64,000 nt of DNA from Neoceratodus forsteri (GCA_016271365.2 CM028131.1:171310501-171374500), one strand, 5' to 3'. Shown: positions 34,135-45,855, numbered from the stretch's first letter. The notes: generated from the letters alone by a model not told the origin. Numbers and translations: made by a program.

Positions 34135-37005
34135 CTATTTAACCAACAGCCTATTTCTTCCTACCCCCAACAAAAATTGCTTTATGTCTGTCCCATGCAT
34201 TCTTGAATTCTCCCACAGTTTAAACCCCACAACCTTCTCAGGTAGGCTGTTCCATGCGTCCACCACCCTCTCTGTAAAAAAATATTTCCTCACATTGCCC
34301 CTGAGCCATCCCCCCTCTATCTTCAAATTGTGTCCCCTTGTTCTTGCACATCTCTTTTCCTGAGAGATGCTACCCTCTTGGACTTTGTTGATTCCACTGA
34401 GGTACTTAAACATTTCTATCATGACCACCCTCTCCCTCCTCAAGGGTATACATATTAAGCTCCGTTAGTCTCTCCTCATATGGCTTCTCTTGCAGACCCT
34501 GCACCATTTTAGTTGCCCTCCTCTAAACTGCCTCCATCCTGTCTATGTCCTTGCGGAGATGGGGTCACCAGAACTGGATGCAGTACTCCAGATGGGGTCT
34601 CACCAACTGTCTGTACAGGGGGATAACAACTTCCTGTTTTCAGCTGGTGATACCTCTCCCTATACATCCCAGGATCCCCCCAGCCCTCATTACCACCTTC
34701 TCACATTGCTTGCCAACCTTAAGGTCATCTGATATGATTACCCCAGGTCTCTTTCCATTTTTGTTGTTGTTACTAACTCCCCCCCATTGTGTAATCTTCC
34801 CCTGGGTTTTTGTTTCCCAGGTGCATTACTTTGCACTTCTTGCATTGAATCCAAGCTGCCATACTTGACCATTCCTCCAACCTTGCCAAGTCCCTTCTCA
34901 TCCTTTCCACACCTCCTTGTGTATCAACCCTGTTTCAGATCTTTGTGTCATCTGCAAAGAGGCATACTTTTCCTTTCAGTCCCTCTGCAATGTAACTTAT
35001 AAAGACATTAAAAAGGACTGGACCCAGTACTGAACCCTGCGGCACCCCACTAGTAACCCTTCTTTCTTCAAAGTGGACTCCATTTACAATTACCTTCTGT
35101 GTCCTGTTGTTCAGCCAATGTTTTACCCAGGCTACCACCTTGGGACCCACTCCCAGGCTGGTTAATTTGACCACTAATCTTTTGTGTGGGACTGTGTCAA
35201 ATGCCTTGCTAAAGTCTAGGTAGGCCATGTCCACAGCCCCTCCCTGGTCTACTACTTTGGTCACCCAGTCAAAGAAATCAATTATATTCATCTGACATGA
35301 CCTTCCTGCTGTGAACCCATGCTGCCTTGGGTCCTGTGCCCCACTGGCCTCTAGGTACTCAACAAATCTTTCCTTCAGAAGTGATTCCATCACTTTCCCT
35401 ACCACAGAGGTCAAACTGACAGGTCTGTAGTTTCCTACCTCCATCTTGGTCCCACTTTTGTGAAAGGGAATCACATCCGCCTTCTTCCAGTCCTCAGGTA
35501 CTACACCATCCTCCCATGATTTGTAAAAAAGTGTAGTCAGTTGTGTCACTAGTTCTCTGCTTAATTCTTTTAGAATTCTGGGGTGAATTCCATCTGGCCC
35601 CATTGCTTTGTCCACCTTCAGTTTTAGGAGTTCTTTCAGAACCCTTTCTTCTGTGAAAGGACTGGGATCAACCCCTCTCCAGAGTGCTTCTGTTAATTGG
35701 ATTAGGCACCTCCCCCACTTCCTCTTTTGTGAATACTGAACAGAAGTATTCATTCAGTATCCCTGCATTATCACTGTCACTCTCTGCCCACCCACCATCC
35801 ATTCTATTCAGCCTCACTATCCCTCCCTTTGTCTTTCTATGCTCCCTGATATACCTGTAAAAGGTTTTATCCCCCTTCTTAACCGAGTTAGCTATCTTTT
35901 CCTCAGTTTGTGCCTTTGCTATTCTGACTACCCTCCCTGCTTCCTTCTGCCTTAACTGGTACAGTTCTCTGTCCTGCTCCTTCTGTGTTTCCTTATACTT
36001 CCTAAATGCTATCTTTTTCTCCCTAACCTTCACTGCCACCTCTTTTGAGAACCATAGTGGCTTTTTCTTTCATTTTGATTTGTTTATTTGCTTCACACAA
36101 AGGCTTGCTGCCTCTGTGATGGCAGTTTTGATATTTGCCCATTGTTGCTCCATCCCTCCTTCTAGCCTGTTTGCTAGTGCTTTTCTAAGGCACTCTCCCA
36201 TCTTGCCAAAGTCAGCCCTCCTGAAGTCCAGAACCCTCACTTTTGTATAGCTTGACTCTTTAGCAGAGTTTATCATGAACCACACTGTTTGGTGGTCACT
36301 TGTTCCCAAATGGCTACCCACTTCTAGATCTGAGATCCTCTCGCTGTCCCCATTTGAGAGTATGAGGTCTAAGATTGCTCCCTCATGAGTGGGTTCTGAA
36401 ACTAGCTGTTTGAGGCATGCCACCTGAAGGGCATCGAGAATGGCCCTGCTTTTGGATGTGGCTGCAGCAAAGGTTCTCCAGTTAACATCTGGCATGTTAA
36501 GGTCCCCCATCAACAGTATCTCCCCTTTCTCTGCCATCCTAAGTATGCCTTCTATCATATCCTTGTCCATTCCCTCCACCTGACATGGGGGTCTATATAC
36601 AACCCCTGTGTGGATTGTGGTGCCATTTCCAGTCTCTAAGGTAACCCACAGTGCCTCCTCTCCTCCCTGTTTACTCTTTTGTTCAGTTGCTCTTATCCCT
36701 TCCCTTACATAGAGAGCTACTCCTCCCCCTCTTCTGCCCTCCCTGTCTCTCCTGTAGGTTGTGGACCCTGGTATGTTAACATCCCAGTCATGGTTCTCTG
36801 TGTACCATGTTTCTGTGACTGCTACAATATCCAGGCATCCCTCTTCCATCAAGGCCACCAGTTCAGGGAGCTTGTTGCCCAGACTACGGGCATTGGTACT
36901 CATTACCCTCCATTTCTTGATGGCCTTACCCCTTTTTGCCCCATCCTTGTCCTTATTGCACTTGTCACTTTCTCCATTTATCCCTGCGCCTCTCCCTATT
37001 GACAT
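34135..37005 (-). pseudogene. CR1-4 ORF2 (endonuclease and reverse transcriptase), lightly broken
   Basis: The endonuclease (36070-37005, 311 codons) has LDIVAVTETWYTENHDWD, RRGGGVALYV, VVYRPP, LMGDLNMPDVNW, the LILSNGD block and GTSDHQTVWF, the usual APE order with catalytic Glu, Asp, Asn, Asp and His. A TGA at 36070 interrupts just before KKPLWFSKEV. The RT (34935-35753) contains DKAMGPDGIHPRILKEL, RQHGFTAGRSCQMN, AYLDFSKAFDTVPH, SGVPQGSVLGPVLFN and the catalytic FADDTK. A frameshift lies near 35750, a stop follows FADDTKI, and further frame changes lie at 34.5-34.9 kb. Activity: nicking of target DNA and target-primed reverse transcription; this copy cannot make the full protein. Confidence 0.92.
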
Positions 37006-37246
37006 CTCTATGGTGGTGTCTACCTCACTTAGTACCCTGATATTTTGGGGGGGCTAGTATTTACCTGCTCCCTTCCAGTGCCTCCCCCCTTGGCTAGTTT
37101 AAATACTTGTCAATGAAGTATTTAAACCTATCACCTAGGGTCCTGGTTCCCCTTCTGGACAGATGCTGACCATCATGCCAGTATAGGCCTGCATCCCTCC
37201 AGGTGGACCCCCAGTCTCCAATGAAGCCAAATCCCTGAGCTCTGCA

Positions 37247-38017
37247 TCAATTTTTCAACCACAGATTGAATCCCATGGTGTGTAGCACCCTAGCCTCACC
37301 CGTGCCATAGACAGGCAGCACTTCCGAGAAGGTTACCGTGTGTGCTATTTGTCTAAGGCCCCTCCTCATCTCCACAAATGCTTCTTGCACTGCTCTGATC
37401 CCTTTCTTAGCCAGGTCATTTGTCCCTAGGTGGACAATGACATCCAGCTCCCTCCCCTGTGCAGCTGCATCAGCAATCCTGAGGATTCGCTCCCTGTCTT
37501 TCCAAGCCATGGCACCAGGCAGATACCTTACCTCTCTCCCTTCCTCCTCCAGTTCTACCTTCCTAACAATGGAGTCCCCCACCAGGAGTTGTTTCCTTCC
37601 CCTGTGGGGTCCCATGCCACCCTCCTTTGGGTCTCCTTTGTGGAGGTTCCCAGCATCCTCCTTGGTCTCCACTGTGGGTGCCTCCATAGAGGAACCACAC
37701 TTTTCCAGAACGGCATAGAAATTGTGGAGAGGTACAACTGGAGGGATGAGCCTCTGTTCCACCACCCTCACCCTCCCTGAGCCCACTGTGGTCCAACCAC
37801 TCCTCTTTCTTGGCAACCTCTGAGGCAACGGCAGTGACCCTGGTGGTCCCTGGGTGGGAGAGGAGGTCCCACAAATCCTGGCCAACTCAGCCTGGAGATG
37901 AGCAACCTCCTCCCTCAGCCCAGAGAGGTGTCTGCAGATGGGACAACACTGCATCCTCCAAAACATCTCCCGGAAGACTACTGCTCCACAGCCACTGCAC
38001 TGTACCACTCCTATCAT
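37247..38017 (-). CDS. CR1-4 ORF1: zinc finger plus SGNH esterase, intact 256 codons
   Basis: An uninterrupted frame just upstream of ORF2. Residues 8-24 hold a C-x2-C ... C-x2-C pair (CSGCGAVVFR and CCPICRHLSG), followed by a short coiled-coil helix (LREEVAHLQAELARI). Residues about 150-256 form an SGNH/GDSL-type esterase: LLVGDSIVRKVE supplies the nucleophile Ser, VIVHLGTNDLAKKG the Gly/Asn block. The frame ends soon after SEVLPVYG, so the last catalytic His is likely lost or truncated. CR1 ORF1 esterase and PHD-like finger are known for this clade. Start chosen at MIGVVQCSGCG, the first Met ahead of the finger. Confidence 0.85.
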   Translation of the reverse strand: MIGVVQCSGCGAVVFREMFWRMQCCPICRHLSGLREEVAHLQAELARICGTSSPTQGPPGSLPLPQRLPRKRSGWTTVGSGRVRVVEQRLIPPVVPLHNFYAVLEKCGSSMEAPTVETKEDAGNLHKGDPKEGGMGPHRGRKQLLVGDSIVRKVELEEEGREVRYLPGAMAWKDRERILRIADAAAQGRELDVIVHLGTNDLAKKGIRAVQEAFVEMRRGLRQIAHTVTFSEVLPVYGTGEARVLHTMGFNLWLKN

Positions 38018-38387
38018 GTCTTTTTCTGGCCCCCTAACTGTTAGTTATTTGGAATACTTACTCTTTCCTCTGTTTGTTTATTTCTTTTTTTTTCTCTCCC
38101 TACTTACTTACTGCCTCTGCACCCTTTATCTCCTGATCTTCTTGTTCTGAGACAAGAAGTTCCTATATTTCTCAGTAGTCTCCTTACTTGCTCAGAGTCA
38201 GACCTCCAGCAGCTGGGGGGGATGGAGAGCTACTCTTGCCCTTCTAGAATGGTGAGTCTTTGGTGGCTCTGTGATCACTCACTTCCTGCTCCCAAACAGG
38301 AAGTTAATGTTGTCAGTTAAATCCTGTGCCTGTAAAAGTAGAACTGGTTTAGGGTGGGGGGGTGGAGGGGAGGGAAGGAGGCCAATA

Positions 38388-38793
38388 TAGTCCCAGTAGA
38401 GAAGTTTTAGTTATACCAGTACCTCCTTCCTCCTGAAGTTCTGTCTGTCCTCTGGCAGAAGCTATCTAGGGCAGTATTTATATCTGGTCTTAACCTGGCT
38501 CCTTCTAGCTAAGTCACTCCCCCTACTTTGTAAATCTTTCTACACTTTGTTAATTTCACAGATAATTCCCTTCTGACACCTGTGACAAGCACCTAGATAA
38601 GTACACAGATAACACAGATAACAGATAACAATTAACCACAACTACCTCTGACAAACACACCAACTCCTTTTTTTTGTTTGTTTTTTACCCTTAATTGAAG
38701 GTCCCAGTACAAGAGATCTAGTTCTTAGTCCCAGTAGAGAAGTTTTAGTTATACCAGTAGCTCCTTCCTCCTGGAGTTCTGTCTGTCCTCTGG
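38388..38793 (-). repeat. Repeated block in the CR1-4 5' UTR
   Basis: The 68-base block AGTCCCAGTAGAGAAGTTTT through CTGTCTGTCCTCTGG occurs at 38388-38455 and again at 38726-38793, a spacing of 338 bases, with two or three differences. A partial second promoter monomer is one explanation. Confidence 0.8.
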
Positions 38794-38794
38794 T

Positions 38795-39020
38795 CCCAGC
38801 TATTCCTCTATGACCCCGTGTTCTGTCACATAATTTCCTTATGAATAAGCCCCCCTCCCCCAACTTATTTATCCCTTTCATGTACTTAAACGTCCCGATT
38901 ATGTCCCCTCATTGTCTCCTAGTCTCCAGAGGGTACAGGTCCTGCTCCCTCAGCTGTTCCTCATAGGGCCTCTAATGCATGTTGTATACCATCTTAGTCG
39001 CCTGTCTCTGAAACTTCTCT
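38795..39020 (-). mobile_element. Older CR1 3' fragment, right part
   Basis: Plus-strand TCTATGACCCCGTGTTCTGT, then a TTTCATGTACTTAAACGTCC and a CATAGGGCCTC block are the complement of a CR1 C-terminus of another subfamily (MKGINKLGEGGLFIRK near 38880). It ends at about 39020. It could continue the fragment left of CR1-4. Confidence 0.6.
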
Positions 39021-39419
39021 AAATATTAGTTCTTGTAAATGGAAAGCCTCAATTTTCTGTTTATCTAAATTGATAACATAGGTTGCGTCTTTACCTTCTT
39101 TTTCTATGAAGCCCCTAAGGGGATGTTTTGAAACTTGTTTTAAGAGTTTATAAACCCACATGGACCAAATCAGTTCTTTTTTGACATATGGCAAAAGCCA
39201 ATCCAATTAAGAAAATATCTCACAGTGATGAGTTTCAAATCTGCAAGACAGTGCGTACCTTGCTATCTTGTTATACATTTTATAAACTCTGCAATGCAAG
39301 TTGACTTGAATTTCTATACATTTGTACTCCATAGTCAAGAACTGGGATCATAATCTGCTGAGCAAGTTCAGTTCTAGAAGCTAGAAACAATAAGAGCTTC
39401 CACTAATCAAGTAGTTTTG
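39021..39419. other. No recognisable feature
   Basis: AT-rich non-coding sequence between the CR1 fragment and the dispersed repeat. Confidence 0.4.
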
Positions 39420-39560
39420 AATGTGCCTAGCTGAAATGTAACCAAAATTCAGTATAGCTGTTTTAGTGTCTGATGACTTGATATGAAGAATGTTTGCTCT
39501 GTATAATGTACTGTATTAGAATTTAACCATTTCTCAAGAGAGAGATTTGATATTTATATC
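39420..39560 (+). repeat. Dispersed repeat fragment (family of 51.0-51.96 kb)
   Basis: CCTAGCTGAAAT, AAATTCAGT, TGATGACTTGATATGAA, TTGCTCTG and ATTTCTCAAGAGAGA follow the same order as 51345-51460. Confidence 0.65.
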
Positions 39561-39589
39561 TATATTTATATTGTATCTTCTCTTTCTTC

Positions 39590-40630
39590 CCCAGCTCCGG
39601 ACCATCTTTCAGCTGTGCTGCTGGCCCTTGCTCTTTGCCCTAATGGCAGCAAATTGACTGGAGCCCTCCCCTCCCTTCTATTGCTCCCCAGAACTGAAAC
39701 TCAACCTCCCAGGTAATTACTTTCACTGAAGCTTCCTGGTGGGTGTCCAGTGCCATCATGGTGCATCTTCTACTGCACTGTGGACCACGTGGCCCTCCTG
39801 ACTTTCGGGTCAGAGTACTACAACTGGTTTGACTATTTACTAACTTATTCACCACAGTGCAGCCTTCGCTTAAAGGGATTTTTGTACAGTGGGCTGTTAC
39901 ACTGTGCCATTAGTATGCTTTGTAAGGATGATTATGTTTCCTTATTTACTTAACCGGGAGACTGTTTTCCTATCTGCATGATCTCTAATTTCAGTACAGC
40001 TGAGGGGGTAAAGGGGGTATTTAAGATAGTTTTACACAGAGTTTCTAATGTAAACTGCATACCTATTACTAGGGGATATTTTCAGCACAATTGAGGTTTA
40101 CAGCTCTTACCGGGCAGTTGGGTTTTGGACCTGAGCCAGTCAGCCTGCTGTGCCTTACAGGGACACTGGCTAGTGTGATCCTATTGTTTGTCTGCAGTCG
40201 GCTGGCAAGGGATGAGATTAGCCTGCTGTATTGATCTTGTGGCAGCCTGTATGTTGAAAGTAAACAGTGAATGCTGGCTACCTGTCCCTAGCCTGGAGTG
40301 CTGCAGTACAGGGCAGCCTCTCAGTGCACTAAACCACAACCCCCGTCCCCCAATCCCAGCAGGAGATCACATTACTGGTGTCCTGCCCACAGCCCTCTAA
40401 CCCATATGTCTTCTCTTTCCTCCCCTGCTCAGACCATCTCTCAGCTGTGCTGCTGTCCCTTGCTCTTTGGCCTGAGGGCAGGAAATTGACCAGAGCACTC
40501 CTCTTCCCTCTACTGCTTCCCAGATCTGAAACTCAACCTCCCAGGTAATTACTTTTTCTAGAACTTCCCAGTGGGTGTCTGGTGCCATCTTGGAGCAGCT
40601 TCTTCTGCTCTGTGGAATGGTGCTGCTATG
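39590..40630 (+). repeat. Direct repeat pair of about 200 bp, 835 bp apart
   Basis: 39590-39790 and 40425-40630 share GACCATCT.TCAGCTGTGCT, CCTTGCTCTTTG, AAATTGAC.AGAGC, TACTGC or TATTGC with TCCC, CTGAAACTCAACCTCCCAGG and GTGGGTGTC.GGTGCCATC. Sequence between the copies is not repeated. They may be two short retroposon copies or duplicated 5' sequence of the LINE that follows. Confidence 0.75.
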
Positions 40631-40939
40631 CGTATGGCACAGTTAGATTCTTCCAAGCAAACCCTCCCAGGGGTGGTCCTAGTTTTATTTCTTTCTCAAG
40701 AAACTATCAGTCCATTGTTACACCCCCATCTCAGGTGGAGAAGTGGACTCGCTCACCTAGCCCCCGCAGGAAATATAGTTGGTTTCTCCCTATCGACCTC
40801 CCTCCGAGCTCTGAATTAATTTAAAGAGGCACCCTTGTTCCTCCCCGGCCACTTACCCCTCCTACACACTCCTTCATCTTTTTGTCCCCCCCTTGCTTCC
40901 CCCTCTCTGCTCTATTATTTGGCACAGACTATCTATCAC

Positions 40940-41025
40940 CGGCTGTGAGATTTGAACTGTAGGAAATCTGGTGTTCTCTGTGGTAGGCAGCTGTCCTGTC
41001 CATTAGGCTATATTGCCAGTAGGTA
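40940..41025 (-). repeat. tRNA-like sequence (SINE head or tRNA relic)
   Basis: On the minus strand GGCAATATAGCCTAATGGAC carries an A-box-like TAGCCTAATGG, and CAGTTCAAATCTC about 35 bases on resembles a B box. There is no clean cloverleaf, so it is probably a SINE head or decayed tRNA copy. Confidence 0.45.
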
Positions 41026-41439
41026 TTGCCGGTAGTAACTAAAATAACACCCCTTCAAATGAAATCTTCTGTGCTCCACTTGCTGGTGGCTCTTCTAGAG
41101 GCACTTCTAATAAGTACAGATTTCTGTGCCTCTCTCCTAGCCACTGATCAAGTGAACCTGTCCAATTTCTTGCATCTCCACAAACCCAATGCCCCAATAA
41201 TCAGAAATGATCGGTGGGAGCTCACCCCCAGGCCCCCTTCTCCTAGCTCTCCTCTTAAGTTGAGAATGCTTCTTACTTGGCCTCTCCCTCTGCTAACTCA
41301 CTTTATCGCTGCCCTCCCTGCACCATGTTTATCTGACTCTTCTCTCACTGCTGCTGCTAGAAGGGGTTGTACAGAGTAACCCTGGCCCTATTAACATCCC
41401 CATCACCTACTCAGACCAGGCATGGATCACTTCAGGAGG

Positions 41440-42814
41440 GCTCAAAGTTGCCCATCTCAACATATGCAGCCTCCCTGCAAATTTCAGCAGTCTGGAAGCA
41501 TGGCTTACCCTGTACAATCCCAACATACTAGGTATCACTGAATCCTGGCTCAAACCCTCTATCTCAGATGCTACCTACCTGGCTATACCATGTTGCCACC
41601 GTTCTATGTGATAACAGCAATCATTGTTATAGCACGTGTATATCGCTGAAAAGCAAATCAGTGATATACACTTGCGGGTGAACAGACATTGAGCAAGTGC
41701 ACTTAGTGTTTATGCACCCCCCCAGCCCCACTCGCTGGGGGGCTCGCCCCACGCATCACCCTGCTTAAATATAACAAACTATGGGGGAGGTGCATACCGG
41801 GGAGGGGGAGACACTCTGAATAAAAAAATAGTATGGCAGCACAAACAATTTCCCTTTCGTCCCCAGCCCCGAACTCAGTGCCTGCTGCACCAATGCTAGC
41901 CACCCTTACCACCACACCACACAGCTAGCTCAGCTGCAGCAACCACACTACCCCACATGACCCCCCTCTTCCCTATCCCTCCCCTTCTGTTCACCCTCCC
42001 TACACTAGCGGTTACATTCGGTCACTACCCTTACAGGGTAACCCAAAAGGATAGAGCTATATATGAGTCGCTGTTTTGACAGCCACTCATTTACAGTTGC
42101 TATCATCACTGGATACCTGTTATGACAGGATAGACCCTGTAGAAAGAGGTGAGGTGGGGTATTAATGTACCTAAGAGAAACCCTAAGAGCTACACCAAAA
42201 ATATGTTAAGACCCCTCCTCCCACAGCGAGTGTCTCCTAGCTGAAGTGGCTCTGGGTACAAACAAAAAAAATCCACATAGGGTGCTATTACTATACTCCC
42301 AAAGGGGGCATCTCAGGGCTCACAAACTTCCTAGCAACCCTGGGGAAACTACCTCCTCACAGGGACACAATCCTTCTTGGTGACTTTAACCTAAACTGGT
42401 TAAGCGACAAGGAACCAGATTACAGTATCCTTCTCAAACAACACAATCTCTCTTAGGTCATCATCATCCCCACTAGATGTAATCCCAGAACTCTTACACA
42501 CACCCTACTGGATTGGGTTGCAACAAACAAGGAAGAAAAATACTCCAAGCCAGTACCCTATCTGACTCAATAAGTAAGCACTCTCCCATCTACATAATTT
42601 GGTCAACCAAAACAAAGCACTCCGCCCCCCACAAATATATTACATTCAGGAATTTTTCATGCTAGGTCACCACATGCCTGTTTGCAAAAGTCAGGGCAGT
42701 AAGTTGGCATAGTCTCTACTCCTTCATTGATGTGACCTCAGCTGTTGGGTTTTTCTCAGACACCCTCCTCCACATCAAGGATAAGTACTTCCCCCAAACC
42801 ACCCATCGTGCAAC
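41440..42814 (+). pseudogene. L2/Rex-like LINE endonuclease, interrupted
   Basis: 41440-41600 encodes KVAHLNICSLPANFSSLEAW, then PNILGITESWLKPS with the catalytic Glu and SDATYLAIP. After the 515-bp hairpin element, 42270-42800 continues with a YRPPKGG-like block, then DTILLGDFNLNWLSDKE, TLLDWVATNKEE, and the region after it. Frames change and stops occur. Confidence 0.75.
41601..42115. mobile_element. Hairpin element, copy 1 (515 bp)
   Basis: It interrupts the L2-like endonuclease frame. It starts GTTCTATGTGATAACAG and ends ATCACTGGATA. Hairpins: ATAACA/TGTTAT near 41611-41630; a 13-pair stem 41636-41648 with 41659-41671 (GTGTATATCGCTG / CAGTGATATACAC); and near the right end ATGAGTCGCTGT (42063-42074) with ACAGCCACTCAT (42079-42090), enclosed by GATAG/CTATC. 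On the minus strand, an A-box-like TGGTGTGGTGGTAAGG (about 41907-41919) and a B-box-like GAGTTCGGGGC (41866-41876) form a Pol III type promoter. TACC(A)TGTT flanks both sides as a possible target duplication. Copy 2 at 46429-46946 has the same layout. Confidence 0.65.
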
Positions 42815-43258
42815 ATAGAAACATAGACTTTGACGACAGATAATGACCACTTGGCCCACCCAGTCTGCATATTTCCCTACCTATTTGGATAAGCTGCAGA
42901 TCCTAGTTAACCAACAGCCTACTTCCTCCTACCCCCCCACTATAATTGCCTTATGTCTGTCCCATACATTCTTAAATTCCCCCACTGTTTTTGACGCCAT
43001 GATCTCCTCAGGGAGGCCGTTCTATGTGTCCACCACCCTCTCTGTGAAAAAATACTTCCTCATGTTGCCCCTGAGCCATCCCCCCCATCTTCAAATTGTG
43101 CCCCCTTGTTCTTGCATATCTCTTTTTCTGAAAGATTTACTCTGTTACTCAGTTACTCATTTTATGGACAAAAGAAGGCCTCGGCCCATCGAGATTTTCC
43201 TCCATACTTGTGGAATATTTAAGCCTATATATTTCTTTCTTTTCCTTTTCCTTATTTT

Positions 43259-44700
43259 TTAATTCAGTAACCATTTGTCTAATTTATTTTTAAAATTATT
43301 TATTTGATTGCATTCTATAATATCTTGTGGCAGAGTATTCCATATCCTGGGTGCCTTAACTTTGAAAAAATGTTGCCTTTTATTTGTTTTTGTTCTATTG
43401 ACTTCAAGTTGTTTATTGTGGCACCTAGCCACAATTCTCCTAGTGGAAAATGAGATACCACACTGTTCCAATAAGTTAGGAGTTTGAATGATTTTAAAAA
43501 GTTGGAGGAGGTCACCTCTTATTCTTCTTAGTTTAAGTAAATGTAATCCTGTACATTTTAGTCTTTTATCATAGCCTAGGTGGGCGAGATGTGGTACAAG
43601 TTTTGGTGCCCTACGCTGGATCTGTTCCATTCTCATGATATCAGAGATTAAGTAGGGGCTCCAAAATGGTGATCCATAGTCTGTATATGGCCTAACATGA
43701 CATCTATACAAGGTCATGATGCATTCTTCCAATTTTGAGATAAAGGGGTTATTAATTCTGCGAAGGAGGGCATTGGCTTGATTAGCTATTTTGTTACAGT
43801 GGTCTGAAAATGACAGTTTATTGTTAACTAATATTCCCAGATCTTTTTCTACACTGGATTCTTTAATAATGATGTTATTTAAGGAATATGTTTGTTTAGG
43901 ATTGTTTTTTGCCCATATGTAGTACTGCGCATTTTGACACATCAAAGAACATTTTATTAGATAGAACCCAATGTTCAATGGTAGCAAGGTCAGTTTTTAC
44001 GTTCATTTTGTTAATCTCATTATCAACACAACTCCCCAATTTAGTGTCATCTGTGAATTTTGAAATTATATTATTTGATGAGATAGTCATATCACAGATG
44101 AAGATGTTGAAAAGTGTTGGTCCCAAGACAGAACCTTGGGGGACACCACTAGTCACCCTTCCTTGGTCTGAAAGTTCACCGTTCACCCTAACCCTCTGAG
44201 ATCTATTATTTAACCAGCTGTGAACCCAGGAAACTATTGTGGTTGAAAATCCAATGTTGATGAGTTTAATCACCAGTATGTTATGTGATACTTTGTCGAA
44301 TGCTTTACTATAATCGAGTAGGATAACGTCAACGGAAATATTCGAGTCAAGGTTTTTACTTATGTTGTTTTAAAAAGAGAGCAGATTTGTTGTGCAAAAA
44401 TAACCTGTTTTAAACCTGTGCTGTGAGTTTATTTTTTTTGTCTGTAGTATTTAGTGATTGCATTTCAGCTTCAATTAGTGATTTAATTTTCTTTTCCATT
44501 AGTTTGCAGGGTATTGAAGTGAGATTGATTGGTCGGTAATTTTCAGTTTTAGAATGTAAACCTTGTTTGAAAATGGGAGTAACGGTTGCAGTCAGCCAAT
44601 CAGAGGGGAGCCTAGATTCCTGAAGGGATTTATTAAAAATAATAGTGAGTGGTAGGGCAATAGTGTCAATTGTTCCTATAAGAAATCTGGAATATATGTT
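43259..44700 (-). pseudogene. LINE-3 reverse transcriptase
   Basis: 43896-44273 encodes SGVPQGSVLGPTLFNIFI and the catalytic box as SKFTDDTKLG (FADD replaced by FTDD), and 43259-43987 encodes the thumb and C-terminus (VEKDLGILVNNKLSFSDH, YGSPFWSPYL, RIWNTLPQDIIECNQINN). The two frames overlap with a shift near 43.9 kb. Further 5', 44273-44700 reads as RT palm on the same strand with stops. Confidence 0.85.
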
Positions 44701-45336
44701 ATCTGGCCCAGGACTTGTTGTTTTTCAGGGTACGTAAAAGTTCCTTAATTTCATGAAGTGAAATGATATAATCTACAGAATTAGGCAAATTAACTTTTTA
44801 TGCTGTTTGAGTATCATGTTCAAACACTGAGCAGAAGTATTTATTAAATTCATTGGCGGTTTCAATATCAGAGGTGATGGTAGTATTGTTTTTTGTTAAT
44901 GGATCCACAGTGCTGGTGTTCCCCTTTTTCCCATTTAAGTAGGAGAAGAGAGTTTTGTGTGAGTCCTTGGTGTGTGTGATTAGGAATTCAAGATTCCATT
45001 TGGCTAAAGTGATTTATTTCTTTAGTTCCTTAACTGCCATCCTATATTTCTGTAGTATTTCCTCTTTTTGGTTTATATGGCAAGTTTTTAATTGTGAAAA
45101 TAATTTTTGTTTAACAGCACTTTGTTTTTTAGTGGAACGATTGTACCATGCAGGAATTTTTCCCCTTGTTGTTATATTTCCTTCTTTCAGGACATATAAC
45201 TGTTCTAGTTCATGAATTTTTAATCTAAGTGTAGTCCAAGCATCTTCACTATTGAGGGGAGAAAGTATTTGGTCTCATGGTATGGCCCTGAGGTGCTCAT
45301 TAATTTGAAAGAAATCTGCCTTATCATATTGTTTGA

Positions 45337-45855
45337 TCATGAGTTTGTAAGAGGTTGGTAATGTAAGGGTAGCATAAAAAATATTGACATGTGGTCACTG
45401 TTACCTAATGGGTCAGTGATATGAAGATTAGTTGGGGGGGTATCCAAGTTTGTTTTAACTAAGTCAAGTATGTTTGTCCCCTGGGTTGGATCCCTGACTA
45501 GTTGGGCAAGGCCTAGGTCAATTATTGTTGTGAGTAACTGAGTATCATGCTGGCTAGACCCTGTTAATGCATCCCAGTTAATAGATGGAAGGTTACCATC
45601 ACCCAAAATGAGGACCGTACCTTTATTTGCCAGTTGGGAGATTTCTTTAGTCAGCTGTTTAGTATGGGTAATATCAGCAGATAGAGGGCTGTAGCAAGTG
45701 CCAACCAAGATCTGAGGGAGACCTATAGGCTGGAGACACACCCCAATACTCTCAGATTGTGTTTTAAAGGGGAACTTAAAGGAGGGGATAGTATTACTAA
45801 CATATTGTAATGAAACTGCATCTACCAACTTGTCTAAATGTACCCCACTGTCCAT
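45337..45855 (-). pseudogene. LINE-3 endonuclease fragment
   Basis: A 172-codon frame with VGTCYSPLSAD (YRPP position), VLILGDGNLPSINW (GDFN changed to GDGN), LVRDPTQGTNILDLVKTN and the terminal GNSDHMSIFF block with catalytic Asp-His. The N-terminal end, with the catalytic Glu, is not visible; the tail fragment at 45890-46010 interrupts it. Confidence 0.8.

Larger units (their letters stand above)
34038..38795 (-). mobile_element. CR1-4, nearly full-length CR1 LINE
   Basis: About 4.76 kb, from the 3' tail (CATAGAAACATAGAAACATAG at 34038) through ORF2 and ORF1 to a 5' UTR with a repeated 68-base block. It is the most complete LINE in the window and the reference against which CR1-1, CR1-5 and CR1-6 can be read. 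The parts are listed below. Confidence 0.93.

Noticed and set aside
36679..37780. Plus-strand ORFs of 98-126 codons over CR1-4
   Set aside because: They are antisense shadows of the CR1 ORF2 endonuclease and ORF1.
40975..41020. Intact tRNA-Arg gene on the minus strand
   Set aside because: Box-like words are present but stems do not pair well; kept only as a tRNA-like relic.
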